Positions 15,601 through 26,300 of a stretch of 64,000 nt of DNA are shown here, in pieces. This stretch comes from Candidatus Borkfalkia stercoripullorum. Lineage in GTDB: Bacteria > Bacillota > Clostridia > Christensenellales > Borkfalkiaceae. Position numbers and translations under genes: made by a program. Each line of letters begins with the position of its first letter. Position 1 is the first letter of the stretch. Under the pieces are notes generated by a model. It was given only the letters and a program-made list of their open reading frames with translations. It did not search any database and had not been told where the DNA came from. The stretch is taken from the NCBI GenBank assembly GCA_019119395.1, contig DWXC01000027.1:1-64000 (forward strand). The letters run 5' to 3'.

Positions 15601-17373
15601 ATGCCGAAAGGGTTGGACGGAGAATTTCTCGCACAACTGAAAAGCAAGAACGACATCGTGGAAGTGATCGGTTCTTACGTCAATCTGGAAAGGAAGGGCA
15701 CGAATTACTGGGCGTGCTGTCCCTTTCATCACGAAAAGACGCCTTCCTTTTCCGTCAACTCGCTCGATCAGTACTACCATTGCTTCGGCTGCGGCGCGAG
15801 CGGGGACGTGATCACTTTCATCCGCGAGATCGAGTCCGTCGACTTTGTAGACGCGGTCAAGATCCTGGCGGAACGGGTAAAAATGCCGCTGCCCGACATG
15901 AATTTCGATTCGGAAAAGACGCTCGAACAAAAGCGCAGGCGCGACGAGGTGTTGAAGATACTCAACGCGGCGGCGCATTTTTACCTCGACAATCTCAATT
16001 CCGGCAAAGCGGACGCGCATATCCAATATATTTTGGACAGAAAGCTGTCCGCGCCTACGGTGCGCAAATTCGGGCTGGGAGCGTCCCTCGATTTCAAAAC
16101 GCTCCCGCAGTTTTTATCGGACAAGGGTTTCCGCCGCGACGATATTCTGGAAAGCGGCGCCGTGACCCTTTCGGACAAGGGGAAACTGACCGACGCGCAG
16201 GGCGGGCGGCTGATCTTCCCGATCATCAACGCCATGGGCGACGTGGTCGCGTTCGGCGGCAGGGTGCTCGAAAAGACGGATTTTGCGAAATATAAAAACA
16301 CGAAAGAGACCATCGTTTTCAATAAAAGCAAAAACTTATACAACATCAATCTCGTCAAAAAGCAAAAAAAGGCGGAAGGACTGAAAAATATCGTCATGAC
16401 GGAAGGGTATATGGACACCATTTCCCTTTGGCAGGCTGGGTTTCACAACGTGGTCGCCAGCATGGGCACGGCGCTCACGAAGGAGCAGGCTCGCCTGGCG
16501 AAGCGGTATGTGGACGACGTTCTCATCAGTTACGACGGTGATTTTGCCGGGCAGAAAGGGGCGATCCGCGGGCTGGAAATTTTGCGCGACGAGGGGATCA
16601 ACGTGCGCGTCGTCGCTCTGCCCGAAGGGCTCGATCCCGACGACGTTGTAAAAAAATACGGGAGCGAAGGGTATCGGAAATGCCTCGACGAGGCGATGCC
16701 GCTCATCGACTTCAAACTCAAAGTTCTGGAGCGCGGGAGAGATCTTTCCAGGACGGAGGACAAGCGCGAATATATACGCGACGCGATCAAGGTCATCCGC
16801 GAAGCGGAAAGCGCGAGCGTTCGGGAAGACCTTTTGAAAACGCTGCGCGACAAGACGGGCGTCACCTACGAATCGCTCAGACGCGATCTCGACAGCGAGC
16901 CCGAGCGCCCTTCGGCGGAGCCGCAGGAGATCGTGCGCGGAGAGGACGGCGCGGACAGGAACGTCAAAGCGAGCCGCTTTATTTTGGCTTCCGTCCTGTT
17001 TAACGCAAAATATGCGAGGAATTTCGACCTTTCGGGTGTCAAATTTGACAATAATGTGCATAATATCATCGCAGAGTACATTATCGGGCGCAAAAAACGG
17101 GGTGAAATTGCCAGAGCGAGCGACCTTTTCGAAATTTTTGACGAAAATACGCCCGAACTTTCGGCGATCCTCGATTTGAGCCTCGGCGACAATTTCGGCA
17201 GCGCCGAATCGGAAAGATACTTTGCCGACTGCGTCAAAACGCTCGAAAGACAGAAAATAGACAGGGAGATCGCCGCGCTTCGTGCGATGTGCGACGCGGA
17301 GACCGACCTCGAAAAGCGGAAACAATACACGCGCCGAATACTCGAACTTTTCATTCAGCTCAAAAATTTTTAA
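15601..17373 (+). CDS. dnaG: DNA primase
   Basis: 590 residues from the ATG at 15601, 9 bases after a GGAGG site; a longer frame reaches back into dgt but has no initiation signal. Synthesises RNA primers at the replication fork. The CHC2 zinc finger (Cys40, His43, Cys60, Cys63) is at the N-terminus, the TOPRIM catalytic domain contains VMTEGYMDTISL and SYDGDFAGQKGA, and the C-terminal third is the variable DnaB-interaction region. It sits between dgt and rpoD, the classic arrangement. Confidence 0.96.
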   Translation: MPKGLDGEFLAQLKSKNDIVEVIGSYVNLERKGTNYWACCPFHHEKTPSFSVNSLDQYYHCFGCGASGDVITFIREIESVDFVDAVKILAERVKMPLPDMNFDSEKTLEQKRRRDEVLKILNAAAHFYLDNLNSGKADAHIQYILDRKLSAPTVRKFGLGASLDFKTLPQFLSDKGFRRDDILESGAVTLSDKGKLTDAQGGRLIFPIINAMGDVVAFGGRVLEKTDFAKYKNTKETIVFNKSKNLYNINLVKKQKKAEGLKNIVMTEGYMDTISLWQAGFHNVVASMGTALTKEQARLAKRYVDDVLISYDGDFAGQKGAIRGLEILRDEGINVRVVALPEGLDPDDVVKKYGSEGYRKCLDEAMPLIDFKLKVLERGRDLSRTEDKREYIRDAIKVIREAESASVREDLLKTLRDKTGVTYESLRRDLDSEPERPSAEPQEIVRGEDGADRNVKASRFILASVLFNAKYARNFDLSGVKFDNNVHNIIAEYIIGRKKRGEIARASDLFEIFDENTPELSAILDLSLGDNFGSAESERYFADCVKTLERQKIDREIAALRAMCDAETDLEKRKQYTRRILELFIQLKNF

Positions 17374-17398
17374 CATAAGCGGAGGATAAACATTTTAA

Positions 17399-18454
17399 AT
17401 GAGCGTATCCGAACAAAAACTCAACGAAATACTCAAACAGATCGTCGCCGAATACCGTCAGAAGGGCAGCATTTCCACGAACGCCCTCTGCGATATCCTC
17501 GAAAAGGTAGATACCAACCCCGATCAGATCGATTATATCTATAAATCGATCGGCGAGGCCGGCATTCAGATCGTCGACGAGGACGAGCGCGACAGGGAAC
17601 TCTTCGAACAGGCGCTCCGCGACATCGGGCTGGACGACCCGGTCAAGATGTATCTGAAAGACATCGGCAAAGTTCCTCTTTTGTCTGCGGATGAAGAGAT
17701 CGACCTCGCGCGGCGCATGCAGGAGGGGGACGAAGCCGCGAAAAAGCGCCTTTCCGAGGCGAACCTCCGTCTCGTCGTTTCCATCGCGAAACGGTACGTG
17801 GGGCGCGGGATGCTCTTTCTCGACCTCATTCAGGAAGGCAATCTCGGCCTGATGAAGGCCGTGGAGAAGTTCGATTATCAGAAAGGTTTCAAATTTTCGA
17901 CCTATGCGACCTGGTGGATACGCCAGGCGATCACGAGGGCGATCGCCGACCAGGCGCGCACGATCAGGATCCCCGTGCATATGGTGGAGACGATCAACCG
18001 CCTTTCCCGCGCGTCGCGCATACTTTTACAGCAGTTGGGCAGAGAGCCTACGCCGGCGGAGATCGCCAAAGAGCTGAACATGCCCGAAGACCGCGTCCGC
18101 GAGATCCAGAAGATCGCACAGGATCCCGTTTCCTTGGAAACGCCGATCGGCGAGGAAGAGGATTCGCACCTCGGGGATTTCATCGAGGACGACCGCGCGA
18201 CCACGCCGAGCGATTCGGTCGCGTTCACCATGCTCAAAGAACAGCTTTTGGGCGTGCTCGATACGCTCACCCCGCGCGAAGAAAAAGTTTTGCGCTTGCG
18301 CTACGGCATCGACGACGGCAAACCGCGCACTCTCGAAGAGGTCGGCAAGGAATTCAACGTCACCCGTGAACGTATCCGTCAGATCGAGGCAAAGGCGCTG
18401 CGTAAACTCCGCCATCCCAGCCGCAGCAAAAAGCTGAAAGACTTTCTCGATTGA
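17399..18454 (+). CDS. rpoD: RNA polymerase primary sigma factor SigA/RpoD
   Basis: 351 residues. A short N-terminal region 1.1 (about 1-70) precedes region 1.2, then region 2 ([47 protein letters not shown]) and region 4 ([28 protein letters not shown]). It recognises the TTGACA/TATAAT promoters seen throughout the window. GGAGG stands ahead of the ATG; its stop overlaps the start of trmK. Confidence 0.97.
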   Translation: MSVSEQKLNEILKQIVAEYRQKGSISTNALCDILEKVDTNPDQIDYIYKSIGEAGIQIVDEDERDRELFEQALRDIGLDDPVKMYLKDIGKVPLLSADEEIDLARRMQEGDEAAKKRLSEANLRLVVSIAKRYVGRGMLFLDLIQEGNLGLMKAVEKFDYQKGFKFSTYATWWIRQAITRAIADQARTIRIPVHMVETINRLSRASRILLQQLGREPTPAEIAKELNMPEDRVREIQKIAQDPVSLETPIGEEEDSHLGDFIEDDRATTPSDSVAFTMLKEQLLGVLDTLTPREEKVLRLRYGIDDGKPRTLEEVGKEFNVTRERIRQIEAKALRKLRHPSRSKKLKDFLD

Positions 18455-19128
18455 TGAAATTGACGAAGAGGCTCGCCGCCGTCTGCGGCGAACTTGAAAA
18501 GTGCGATACGTTTGCCGACGTCGGATGCGACCACGGTTATTGCACGCTGTACATGCTCGAAAACGGGCTGTGCCGCACGGCGCAGATATCCGATATCAGC
18601 GCAAAGAGTTTGAAAAAAGCGCAGGCGCTCCTTTCGGCATACATAGCGGAAGGCAGAGTGTGCCCCGTCGTATGCGACGGGCTTGCGGGGGTCGATCGCG
18701 GGACGGAACAGGTGCTCATCGCGGGCATGGGCGGCGAAGAGATCGTAAAAATCCTTTCGGACGGTTTTCTTCCGCCCAAACTCGTATTGCAGCCGATGAA
18801 AAATGCGGAAAAAGTGCGCGCGTTCCTCCTGGGGCGCGGCTACGCGCTCCTGCGCGATCATACCTTTTACGCCGATAAAAAATTCTACGACCTCATAAAG
18901 GCCGTAAAGGGCGGAAAACAGGAAGAGTACAATAAAGACATGCTCTCGTTCGGGCGGGAGAATATCATTTCCCCCACGGAGGATTTTGCGAAGATGCTCG
19001 AAAGGGATATCTCTCGGTGCAGGGAGTGGCGCGAAAGCGCAGCGGAAGGGCGCGCGGAGATCGACGCCCGGCTGAAAAAATTGGAGGGACTGTACGATGA
19101 AACTTGCAGACGTTTACGCAGTCATTGA
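18454..19128 (+). CDS. trmK: tRNA (adenine(22)-N1)-methyltransferase TrmK
   Basis: 224 residues, ATG at 18454 overlapping the rpoD stop. SAM-dependent enzyme that methylates A22 of tRNA; the Rossmann motif is FADVGCDHGYCTLYM and AGMGGEEI is the family-specific catalytic segment. The C-terminal part is a coiled region. The trmK-nif3 pair downstream of rpoD is a common arrangement in Firmicutes. It overlaps the next gene by 32 bases. Confidence 0.9.
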   Translation: MKLTKRLAAVCGELEKCDTFADVGCDHGYCTLYMLENGLCRTAQISDISAKSLKKAQALLSAYIAEGRVCPVVCDGLAGVDRGTEQVLIAGMGGEEIVKILSDGFLPPKLVLQPMKNAEKVRAFLLGRGYALLRDHTFYADKKFYDLIKAVKGGKQEEYNKDMLSFGRENIISPTEDFAKMLERDISRCREWRESAAEGRAEIDARLKKLEGLYDETCRRLRSH

Positions 19129-19879
19129 CGGAGCTTATCCCAAAAAATTGAGCGATGTTTACGTTAAAAACTTCGGTGCGCACGACAACAGCGGCGTGCT
19201 GATCGATACGGGCGACGATATCACGGGCATGGTCTTTTCCCTCGATCTGTCCGGCGGGGCGATCGCCGCGGCGAAGGCGCGGGGCGCGAATCTCATCGTG
19301 ACGCACCATCCAGCCATATTCTTTCCTGTTTCTGCGCTGAATGTGCAGGACGCTTCGGGGGCGCGGCTCGTTTCCTGTCTGCGCGCGGGGATCTGCGTGA
19401 TCTCCATGCACCTGAACCTCGATTTCGCCCCCGAAGGCATCGATTATCATCTGGCAAAAGGCATCGGCGGGCAGGATGTTTCCGATACATACGAAAACAT
19501 CGACGGCGGTGCGTACGGCCGCGTTTACGATGTGCGCAGGCAATCTTTTGCAGATCTTTGTGCGCATGTTTCGAAAGAATTTCATACCGGGCGTCTTCTT
19601 TCTTACGGCGCGGAGGGTGAGATTTCGCGCGCGGCGTCCTTTTGCGGCGCGGGCGTGGACGGCGGAGCGATACGCTTTGCGAAAGAGCACGGCGCGGACG
19701 TCATTGTCTCGTCCGACGTCAAGCACAATTATATTTGCGACATTCTCGAATCGGGCATGCGTTTGGTCGTTCTGACGCATTACGCGAGCGAGAATTACGG
19801 ATTCAAAAAAATTTATCAGAAAATCGGCGATAAACTCGGCGTCCCCGCTTATTATCACGAGGACGGGTTTATGCTCTGA
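19097..19879 (+). CDS. Nif3-like dinuclear metal center protein (YqfO family)
   Basis: 260 residues. THHPAIFF and the downstream SSDVKHNY, HYASENYG segments carry the His/Asp/Glu ligands of the two-metal site of Nif3/YqfO proteins. Often annotated GTP cyclohydrolase I type 2; the cellular role is unsettled. It lacks the extra PII-like insertion found in some homologues (about 370 residues). It starts inside trmK, indicating coupling. Confidence 0.87.
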   Translation: MKLADVYAVIDGAYPKKLSDVYVKNFGAHDNSGVLIDTGDDITGMVFSLDLSGGAIAAAKARGANLIVTHHPAIFFPVSALNVQDASGARLVSCLRAGICVISMHLNLDFAPEGIDYHLAKGIGGQDVSDTYENIDGGAYGRVYDVRRQSFADLCAHVSKEFHTGRLLSYGAEGEISRAASFCGAGVDGGAIRFAKEHGADVIVSSDVKHNYICDILESGMRLVVLTHYASENYGFKKIYQKIGDKLGVPAYYHEDGFML

Positions 19880-19896
19880 TTTCAGGGAGGTATAAA

Positions 19897-20598
19897 ATGA
19901 TAGACGAATTGTTGAAATATCAGGAGGCGGACGGAAAACTCCGCGCGATCGAACAGGAGATCGCTTCGACGGACGAGCGCAAAAAATATATGACGGCGCG
20001 CAAATTCCTCGAAAAAGCGCCCGAAAAACTCGAAGCGCTGGACGCGCGCGCGGCGGAATTCAAGAGAATGTTCGAAAGGCTCGAGCAGAAATATTCCGAG
20101 ATCGCGGACACGATCAAAGATTACGAAAACCTCGACGAAATGGTGGACGAGCAGGGCGGCGAGATCGCCTTTTACAAGAAGAACGCGGCCGCCATATCGG
20201 ACAGCCTGAAAAGCCTGAAAGCGGAGATCAATAAACTCGTTCAGCAGATCGAAAAGACTTCCGCCGAATATGCCGCGGCGAAGAAACAGACGATCGCCAT
20301 GCAGAAGCAATATAAAGAGTATAAGGAAAAGTATTCCGCCGTCAAGGAATCGCATGCGCAGGAAGTCGCCGCGGTGGAGGCGGAGCTGGCGAAACTTAGC
20401 AAAGACGTGCCCGCGGATACGCTCGCAAAATACAAAGCCAAGCGCAAGGAAAAAGTTTTCCCCGTGGTGGTGGAGGTGTCGGGCAACAGATGCCCGCAAT
20501 GCGGCATGGAACTTTCCATTGCGGAAATTTCCAAACTTGCGGACGGCAATTTCATCGAATGCGACAGTTGCCGCCGCATCCTGTTCAAAAGAAAATGA
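19897..20598 (+). CDS. coiled-coil protein with C-terminal zinc ribbon
   Basis: 233 residues. Residues 1-185 are an almost continuous coiled coil rich in Glu, Lys and Ala; the end carries CPQCG and CDSCRRI, a four-Cys zinc ribbon. This is the layout of the zf-RING_7/CT398-type family that usually follows nif3 in Firmicutes. Function unknown, proposed nucleic acid or protein scaffold. A strong terminator follows, ending the dgt operon. Confidence 0.85.
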   Translation: MIDELLKYQEADGKLRAIEQEIASTDERKKYMTARKFLEKAPEKLEALDARAAEFKRMFERLEQKYSEIADTIKDYENLDEMVDEQGGEIAFYKKNAAAISDSLKSLKAEINKLVQQIEKTSAEYAAAKKQTIAMQKQYKEYKEKYSAVKESHAQEVAAVEAELAKLSKDVPADTLAKYKAKRKEKVFPVVVEVSGNRCPQCGMELSIAEISKLADGNFIECDSCRRILFKRK

Positions 20599-20606
20599 TC
20601 TGACGA

Positions 20607-20647
20607 GCGGCGCGCCTGCAAAAGCGGGCGCGCCGCATCTTTTATTT
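20607..20647 (+). terminator. terminator of the dgt-dnaG-rpoD operon
   Basis: GCGGCGCGCC (20607-20616) and GGCGCGCCGC (20627-20636) form a perfect 10-bp stem, followed by ATCTTTTATTT. Confidence 0.9.
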
Positions 20648-20658
20648 CGGAGGGAAAC

Positions 20659-23064
20659 ATGGAAGAGCGCGTTCGGCAAATCCTTTCATCGATGACGATA
20701 CAGGAAAAAGCCGCTCTGCTGTGCGGAAGCGGCTTTTGGTATGCAGGCAACGAAAAAACGGGTAAGATCATGCTGACGGACGGGCCGTCGGGGCTGCGTA
20801 AACAGCAGGGCAAGGCGGATATGTCGGGCATCAACGAAAGCGTACCCGCTACGGTATACCCGTGCGCGTGCCTTTCCGCATGCTCGTGGGACGAATCGCT
20901 TCTGTTTCGCATGGGCGAAATGTTGGGCAGGGAATGCCGTAAAGAGGACGTTTCCGTCCTGTTAGGGCCGGCCGTAAATCATAAGAGGGATCCGCGCGGG
21001 GGCAGAAATTTCGAATATTTTTCCGAAGATCCGCTTCTTTCGGGAAAACTCGGCGCGGCGTATGTGCGCGGCGTCCAGTCCGCGGGCGTCGGCGCTTGCG
21101 TAAAACACTTTGCCTGCAACTCGCAGGAAGATCACCGCATGTTTTCGGACAGCGTCGTCGACGAGCGGGCGCTGCGCGAAATTTATCTCAAACAGTTCGA
21201 GATCATCGTAAAAGAGGCAAAACCTTGGGCGCTCATGACCGCTTACAATAAACTCAACGGAGTTCCTTGTTCGCAGAACGCGCGCCTCATGGAGATCGCG
21301 CGCGGAGAGTGGGGGTTTGACGGGGTTTTCCTCACCGATTGGGGCGCATTGTACGAGAGGGCGGATGCGTACGCGGCGGGGCTGGATCTGGAAATGCCCG
21401 GGGTATGCGGCGGCGCGGAAGAGACCGTGAGCGCCGTGGCGGAAAATAAAATGAGCGAAAGCACGCTCGACGCACGCGCGGAGAAAGTGGTCGGACTCAT
21501 CTTAAAATCGCGGCAGCAAGGAAAGAAATCGACTTTCGACAGGAAAGAGAGCCTTTTCCTCGCGCAGGAGATCGCCGAAGAGTCCGCGGTTCTTCTCAAA
21601 AACGATGAAGATATCCTGCCGTTGACCGCGGACGGCGGGGAAAAGATCGCAATCATCGGCGCGTTCGCGGAAAAGCCGCGGTATCAGGGCGGCGGCAGCG
21701 GAAAGGCCGTGCCCTCCGATCAGGACAGCTTTTTGCGGGCGCTCAAAGATTGCGGCGCGGCATACGATTACGCGCGCGGCTACGACAGGGCGAACGGAGA
21801 ATCGAGCGGGCGGCTCATCGCCGAAGCCGCCGCGCTTGCGGGCGTCAGGAGATGCGCCGTCGTGTTTGCTGGATTTGCGGAAGGCGCTGAAAGCGAGGGG
21901 TACGATAAACAAGGTATTTCACTCCCCGCATCGCAAAACAAACTCATCGAAGCGGTCGCGGAGGCGAACCCGAACACGGTCGTCGTGCTTTCGTGCGGCT
22001 GCCCGGTCGCCATGCCGTGGCTGGGAAAGGTGAAAGGCGTTCTGCTGATGTATCTTGCGGGCTGTCAGAGCGGCAAGGCATGCGCGTCGCTCCTGTTCGG
22101 CGCAAAAAATCCGTCGGGGAAACTGGCTGAAACCTTCCCGTTAAGGATCGAAGACGTGCCCGCTTATTCCGATTTCGGCAGGAACGAAGATTATGCCGAA
22201 TATCTCGAAAGCATTTTCACGGGATACCGTTGGTACGACGCCGCCGAAAAAAAAGTCCTGTTCCCGTTCGGGTTCGGGCTTTCGTATACGAAGTTCGAAT
22301 ACGGCCCGCTTGTGCTGTCCTCGGAAAATTTGGGCGGAAACGGAAGTATTACGGCGCGCATCCGCATAAAAAATACGGGGACGCGTGCGGGCGCGGAAGT
22401 CGTTCAGATTTATGTCGGGCAAAAATCGCCCGTCACGTTCAAGCCCGAAAAGGAGCTGCGTGCCTTTAAAAAAATCCGTCTTGCGGCAGGAGAGGAGCAG
22501 GAGATCGAATTTACGCTAAACAGAGACGCCTTTTCGCATTACGATCCCGAAAAGGGTACGGTCGTCGAGCGCGGAAATTATTTTGTCATGGCGGCGGCAT
22601 CTTCGCGCGATATCAGGGCAAAGGCTTGCGTGCGCGTCGACGGGGATGAAGGACGCGATTTCAGGGAGTGCGCTTCCGCATATTACGGCTTGTCGGATGA
22701 GGCAGCGATCCCGCGCGAGCAATTTTATGCGATGTCGGGGCTGAAACATCCCGAGCCGCGCAGTGTTTTGCCGATCACGCTCCATTCGCCGCTAAAGGAC
22801 ATGGCAAACAGCAAAGGGGGTAAATTGCTTTACAGGCTGATGCGTTACTTCGCCGGAAAGGGTAAAGATCCCGTTACGGCAAAGATGCAGAGGGCAGTCT
22901 TTGCTGAAATGCCCGTCGTCGGGCTTACGGTCGGCATTCCGATTTCCAGGGAAGGCGCTCAAGGCATTGCGGAAATCGCCAACGGGCACAGGCTGCGCGG
23001 AATTAAAATTGTTCTGCGCGATCTGAAAAAATATCGGAAAAAGAAAGGAAAAAGCCCCGTGTAA
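20659..23064 (+). CDS. glycoside hydrolase family 3 beta-glucosidase-like enzyme
   Basis: 801 residues without a signal peptide, so cytoplasmic. The GH3 N-terminal barrel has KHFACNSQEDHR and the nucleophile Asp in FLTDWGA; the alpha/beta sandwich domain follows (GGGSGKAVPSD), then a fibronectin III-like domain (VQIYVGQKSPV..FKKIRLAAGEEQEIEF). About 110 residues at the C-terminus, from roughly residue 690, are an extra basic extension (RLMRYFAGKGKDPV..KKYRKKKGKSPV) seen in some clostridial family members. Likely releases glucose or xylose from beta-linked oligosaccharides taken up by the cell. AGGAGGG-like site ahead of the ATG. Confidence 0.9.
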   Translation: MEERVRQILSSMTIQEKAALLCGSGFWYAGNEKTGKIMLTDGPSGLRKQQGKADMSGINESVPATVYPCACLSACSWDESLLFRMGEMLGRECRKEDVSVLLGPAVNHKRDPRGGRNFEYFSEDPLLSGKLGAAYVRGVQSAGVGACVKHFACNSQEDHRMFSDSVVDERALREIYLKQFEIIVKEAKPWALMTAYNKLNGVPCSQNARLMEIARGEWGFDGVFLTDWGALYERADAYAAGLDLEMPGVCGGAEETVSAVAENKMSESTLDARAEKVVGLILKSRQQGKKSTFDRKESLFLAQEIAEESAVLLKNDEDILPLTADGGEKIAIIGAFAEKPRYQGGGSGKAVPSDQDSFLRALKDCGAAYDYARGYDRANGESSGRLIAEAAALAGVRRCAVVFAGFAEGAESEGYDKQGISLPASQNKLIEAVAEANPNTVVVLSCGCPVAMPWLGKVKGVLLMYLAGCQSGKACASLLFGAKNPSGKLAETFPLRIEDVPAYSDFGRNEDYAEYLESIFTGYRWYDAAEKKVLFPFGFGLSYTKFEYGPLVLSSENLGGNGSITARIRIKNTGTRAGAEVVQIYVGQKSPVTFKPEKELRAFKKIRLAAGEEQEIEFTLNRDAFSHYDPEKGTVVERGNYFVMAAASSRDIRAKACVRVDGDEGRDFRECASAYYGLSDEAAIPREQFYAMSGLKHPEPRSVLPITLHSPLKDMANSKGGKLLYRLMRYFAGKGKDPVTAKMQRAVFAEMPVVGLTVGIPISREGAQGIAEIANGHRLRGIKIVLRDLKKYRKKKGKSPV

Positions 23065-23297
23065 CGTCGCGGGGCCGAATAATTGCGCCGATATCCTTGG
23101 AATGCGCGTGAGATCTGAGCGGAAAGGCGCAGGTTTGCCGACGAACGCAATTCCGAGCGCGGTATCCGGAGTAATCGAGCCGTGCGGCCGGATCGGCGCA
23201 AGCAATTCCCGCACGGCCAACAGCTTGCAATCGGCTCAGCACAAGCAAATCCCGCGGCGATCACGCCTGGCGTGATTCGTTATGACGGTAAAAGAAT
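23065..23297. other. intergenic region with strong potential RNA structure
   Basis: No convincing gene. GCCCCG/CGGGGC pairing spans the GH3 stop. CGTGCGG (near 23192) pairs with CCGCACG (near 23213), enclosed by GAGC/GCTC, and GCAAGC can pair with GCTTGC across the loop. ATCACGC/GCGTGAT (near 23258-23274) is another hairpin. A 57-codon frame starting at 23103 has no ribosome binding site and is not called. Confidence 0.4.
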
Positions 23298-23332
23298 CGC
23301 CCCGAAAGCGTTCGCTTTCGGGGCGTCTTTTT
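23298..23332. terminator. bidirectional terminator
   Basis: CGCCCCGAAAGC and GCTTTCGGGGCG (23298-23325) make a perfect 12-bp stem with a 4-base loop. TCTTTTT follows on the plus strand and ATTCTTTT on the minus strand, so it can end both the GH3 transcript and the convergent lipoprotein transcript. Confidence 0.93.
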
Positions 23333-23346
23333 ATGCGTTATGAGGA

Positions 23347-26300
23347 TTATTTGTTATCCTCGTCTCCGTTGCCGTCCGCATTGCCGTTTTCGTCGGTCGC
23401 TGCGTCCGTTTCGGAATTGCCGTCCGCCTCTTCGCTCTCGTCGCGGTAGGGGTCGAAATCGTCTCTGCCTTCGTCTACGCGGTAGATGTCTTCTTCGTCG
23501 ATCTCGTCCTCATCGGGGAGCACGTCGGGCGCGTTTTCGTCTTTGGCGTCGTCGGCTGCCTCGGCAAGTTTCAGCTTTCTGATATAACGGGTGCGCCTTG
23601 CGTCATACTGCGCCGCATACTTGACCTTGTTCTTGCGGATATTTGCAAGCAGGCGTTTCACGAGCAGGGAAATGAGCGTCACAAACAGCGCGACGGCCAG
23701 TGCGATGGAGGGGATCAAAAGCCACAGGTTGGTCGTCGAACCGCTGCCGGAAGTATCGTCCGTTGTGCTGTCGTCCGTCGAATCGCTGCTGGATGCGACC
23801 GCGATCTCGCTTGCGCCGTAATTGACGAAAGTGTTGTATTCGGTATATCCGTTTTCCGATCCGTTAAATTTGAGATACGCGACCGTGTCGGAATAGGAAG
23901 AAGGATCGTAGTCGGAGTAGGGGTCGCTTTCCCTCGTTTCGAGCGAATTTTCCGCGTCGTAAGGCGCATAGTCGGCGCTGTCATAGAGGGAGAAGTGATA
24001 ATAGATCAGCGAAGTGCCGTCCGCGGTCTCTTCGATGAAATTCTCGGGATTTTCGAGATAAGCGTCGAGGATCTCTTCTTCGGTGGAGTAAAGCGTGCCG
24101 TTCAGCTTGCTGTTTTCGCCGAGAGCCAGGAGACTTTCGGAAAGCATGCCGCTGAATCCGGATTCGTCCAAAGTAGAGTAGCTTACCTGATCGAACACCA
24201 CGTAGCTGTTTGCGGCCATCGTTTCGGAATTGTCGCGGGAACCGTTCCAGACTTCGAGGCGGTAATTTTTCTCCTCGCTTCCGTTTGCGATGAAGAAGTT
24301 TACATAGATCCACTTGTTCGCGTTTTCGGCGGTGCCTTCAATGACCTGCACGAGGTCTTTGCCGCTTTCCGTGAGGTTCTGCAAAGTCGCCGCGGTAAGG
24401 TCGGCCGCATCTACGTCCGCTTTCGTGAAATCCCTCACGGCTACGCTGTAGGTGTCGTTATCCTCGTCGTGATACCTGTAGAACTCTCCGTCGTGCAGAT
24501 AATAGACGATGTTGCCGTCCGTATCGATCAGGTTTTCGTCCTCGTCCGTATCGTAATTGGCGAGGTTCGCGTAATAGTAGTCGCCGCTGTGGCGGGATGC
24601 CGTCGACCAAAGCCCGTTGTCCTGTTTGTAGAAGAGGGTATCGGAATCTTTGTTGAAATCCTTATCGTCGGGGTCTTTCGTCACGACGTTTCCGTCGGTA
24701 TCATAGCGATAGGAAACGCCCGCGGTATATTTGAGATTGTCGGTGTATTTGGTCTCTTTGTCTTCGTTTTCCGTCGTGTCGATCAGATAGATATACGCCT
24801 TCGCGCCTTCGCTCAGCTTAACGCGGAGATTGACCTGCGTATAGGAATCGGCGCTGATGGTGGAAGACGTGCCGACAAAGCCGTAAGAGTATTCCGCCGC
24901 AGTCTGCAGGGTATTGATGATGAAGAGGGGCTGCGTCGTGTTCGAGCCGAGTACTTCGTTCCACCAGGTGGATGCAGTCAAAGCGTCGGTATAGTTGGCC
25001 AGCACGGCGTTGAGCCAGGCGCTGTTCCAGTAATTTTCCGCGTAATCTTTATTGACAAGGCCCGCATAGGTACTCAAATCGCTTTCGGTCGCTTCGGCGT
25101 CCGTATTTGCATGCTGGTTTTTGCCGCTGAGTTCCTCGCCGCCGACATAGACGGAATTGCCTTTCACGCCGTCGTAGTTTGCGAGATCCGCAAACCCGTC
25201 CCTGATCGCTTCGGAACCTTCCGTGTTGCCCGTATATGCGGGGTCGTCAAACACGACGGAAGAGTTGCTGTCGAGCGGGCTGCCGGTCAGAGCGACTTCC
25301 ACGGCATACGTCCCGGTAGAGATAAGGGCTGCTTCCTCATCGGTAAGATAGGAATAGCTGAAACCTGTAAACGCCGCATAACCGTCCAAGTAGGAATCGA
25401 AAGTCGTATCGGCGATATCTGTCGGGCCGAAATTGAATTTCAGGGTAAAGGTAAGCGGGTTGTCCGTGTCGTTGGAAATGTACAGATAGCATTGCTGCCA
25501 GCCGTCGAAGATATCCTCGGTCGTGCCGTTGTCGTCCGTGAGGTCGACGGGATCCAGCGTCGTGGTGTCAACGGCGCCGAGCGTCGTTTCCGTCTCATAG
25601 TCTACCACGGTTACCGTAGCGCCCGTGCCGCCGTTGAGTTCGGAAGTTTTGACCCAGAAACTGAACATGAGCGTCTGGTCTTTTGCCACGGTAAAGATGC
25701 TGTCGGCGGCGGTAACGTCGCTCTGCGAAAGGGTGGCGGTGTAGGGCATGCCTTTGCCGCTGTACAGCATCAGAATTTGCGAATTGCCGAAAAGCTCTTC
25801 GAATTTGGCGAAATCTTCCGCAACGGAGGCGGGGTATGCCGTATCGGTGATATTTGAAACGTTTATGACGCCCGAGCGGTCATCGTCCTGATCGTCGGTA
25901 AGTTTTTCGACATTTGCGCTGCCTATATAATCGGCAAGGGTGTGCGTCTTGCCGTTCCTGTCCGCAGTCGTGGGACTTACGGTCGCCTGATCGATCGTGA
26001 TCCCGTTGAGCCCGTTTGTGAAATTTTCAAGGTCGAGGGCAAACGTGCGGTAAGAACTCGAAATCGCGTCGACGCGCTTCGCGTTTGTGGAATAAATGTC
26101 GAGGGTATATTTCTGCGAAGAAGAGAGGGAAGCCGTTTCGTCTTCATACTCGTCCGCCGTCATGACTTCGTATTCGAGGTCGTCGAAGAAAGCGTAACCC
26201 TGCACATATTCATAATTGTTGCTGTCCACGTCGTTCGTCCTGCCAAGCCCGAGGTAGACGGTGAAAGTGGTTGCGGCGTAAGAAGAAGCCTTCACATAAA

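Noticed and set aside
23103-23275. 57-codon frame in the GH3 downstream region
   Set aside because: No ribosome binding site and no family resemblance; the stretch is better described by its pairing potential.
23995-25857. 620-codon plus-strand frame opposite the large lipoprotein gene
   Set aside because: It is antisense to a gene with a signal sequence, promoter and ribosome binding site. Its protein is a valine/arginine-rich translation typical of a complementary strand, with no family motif.
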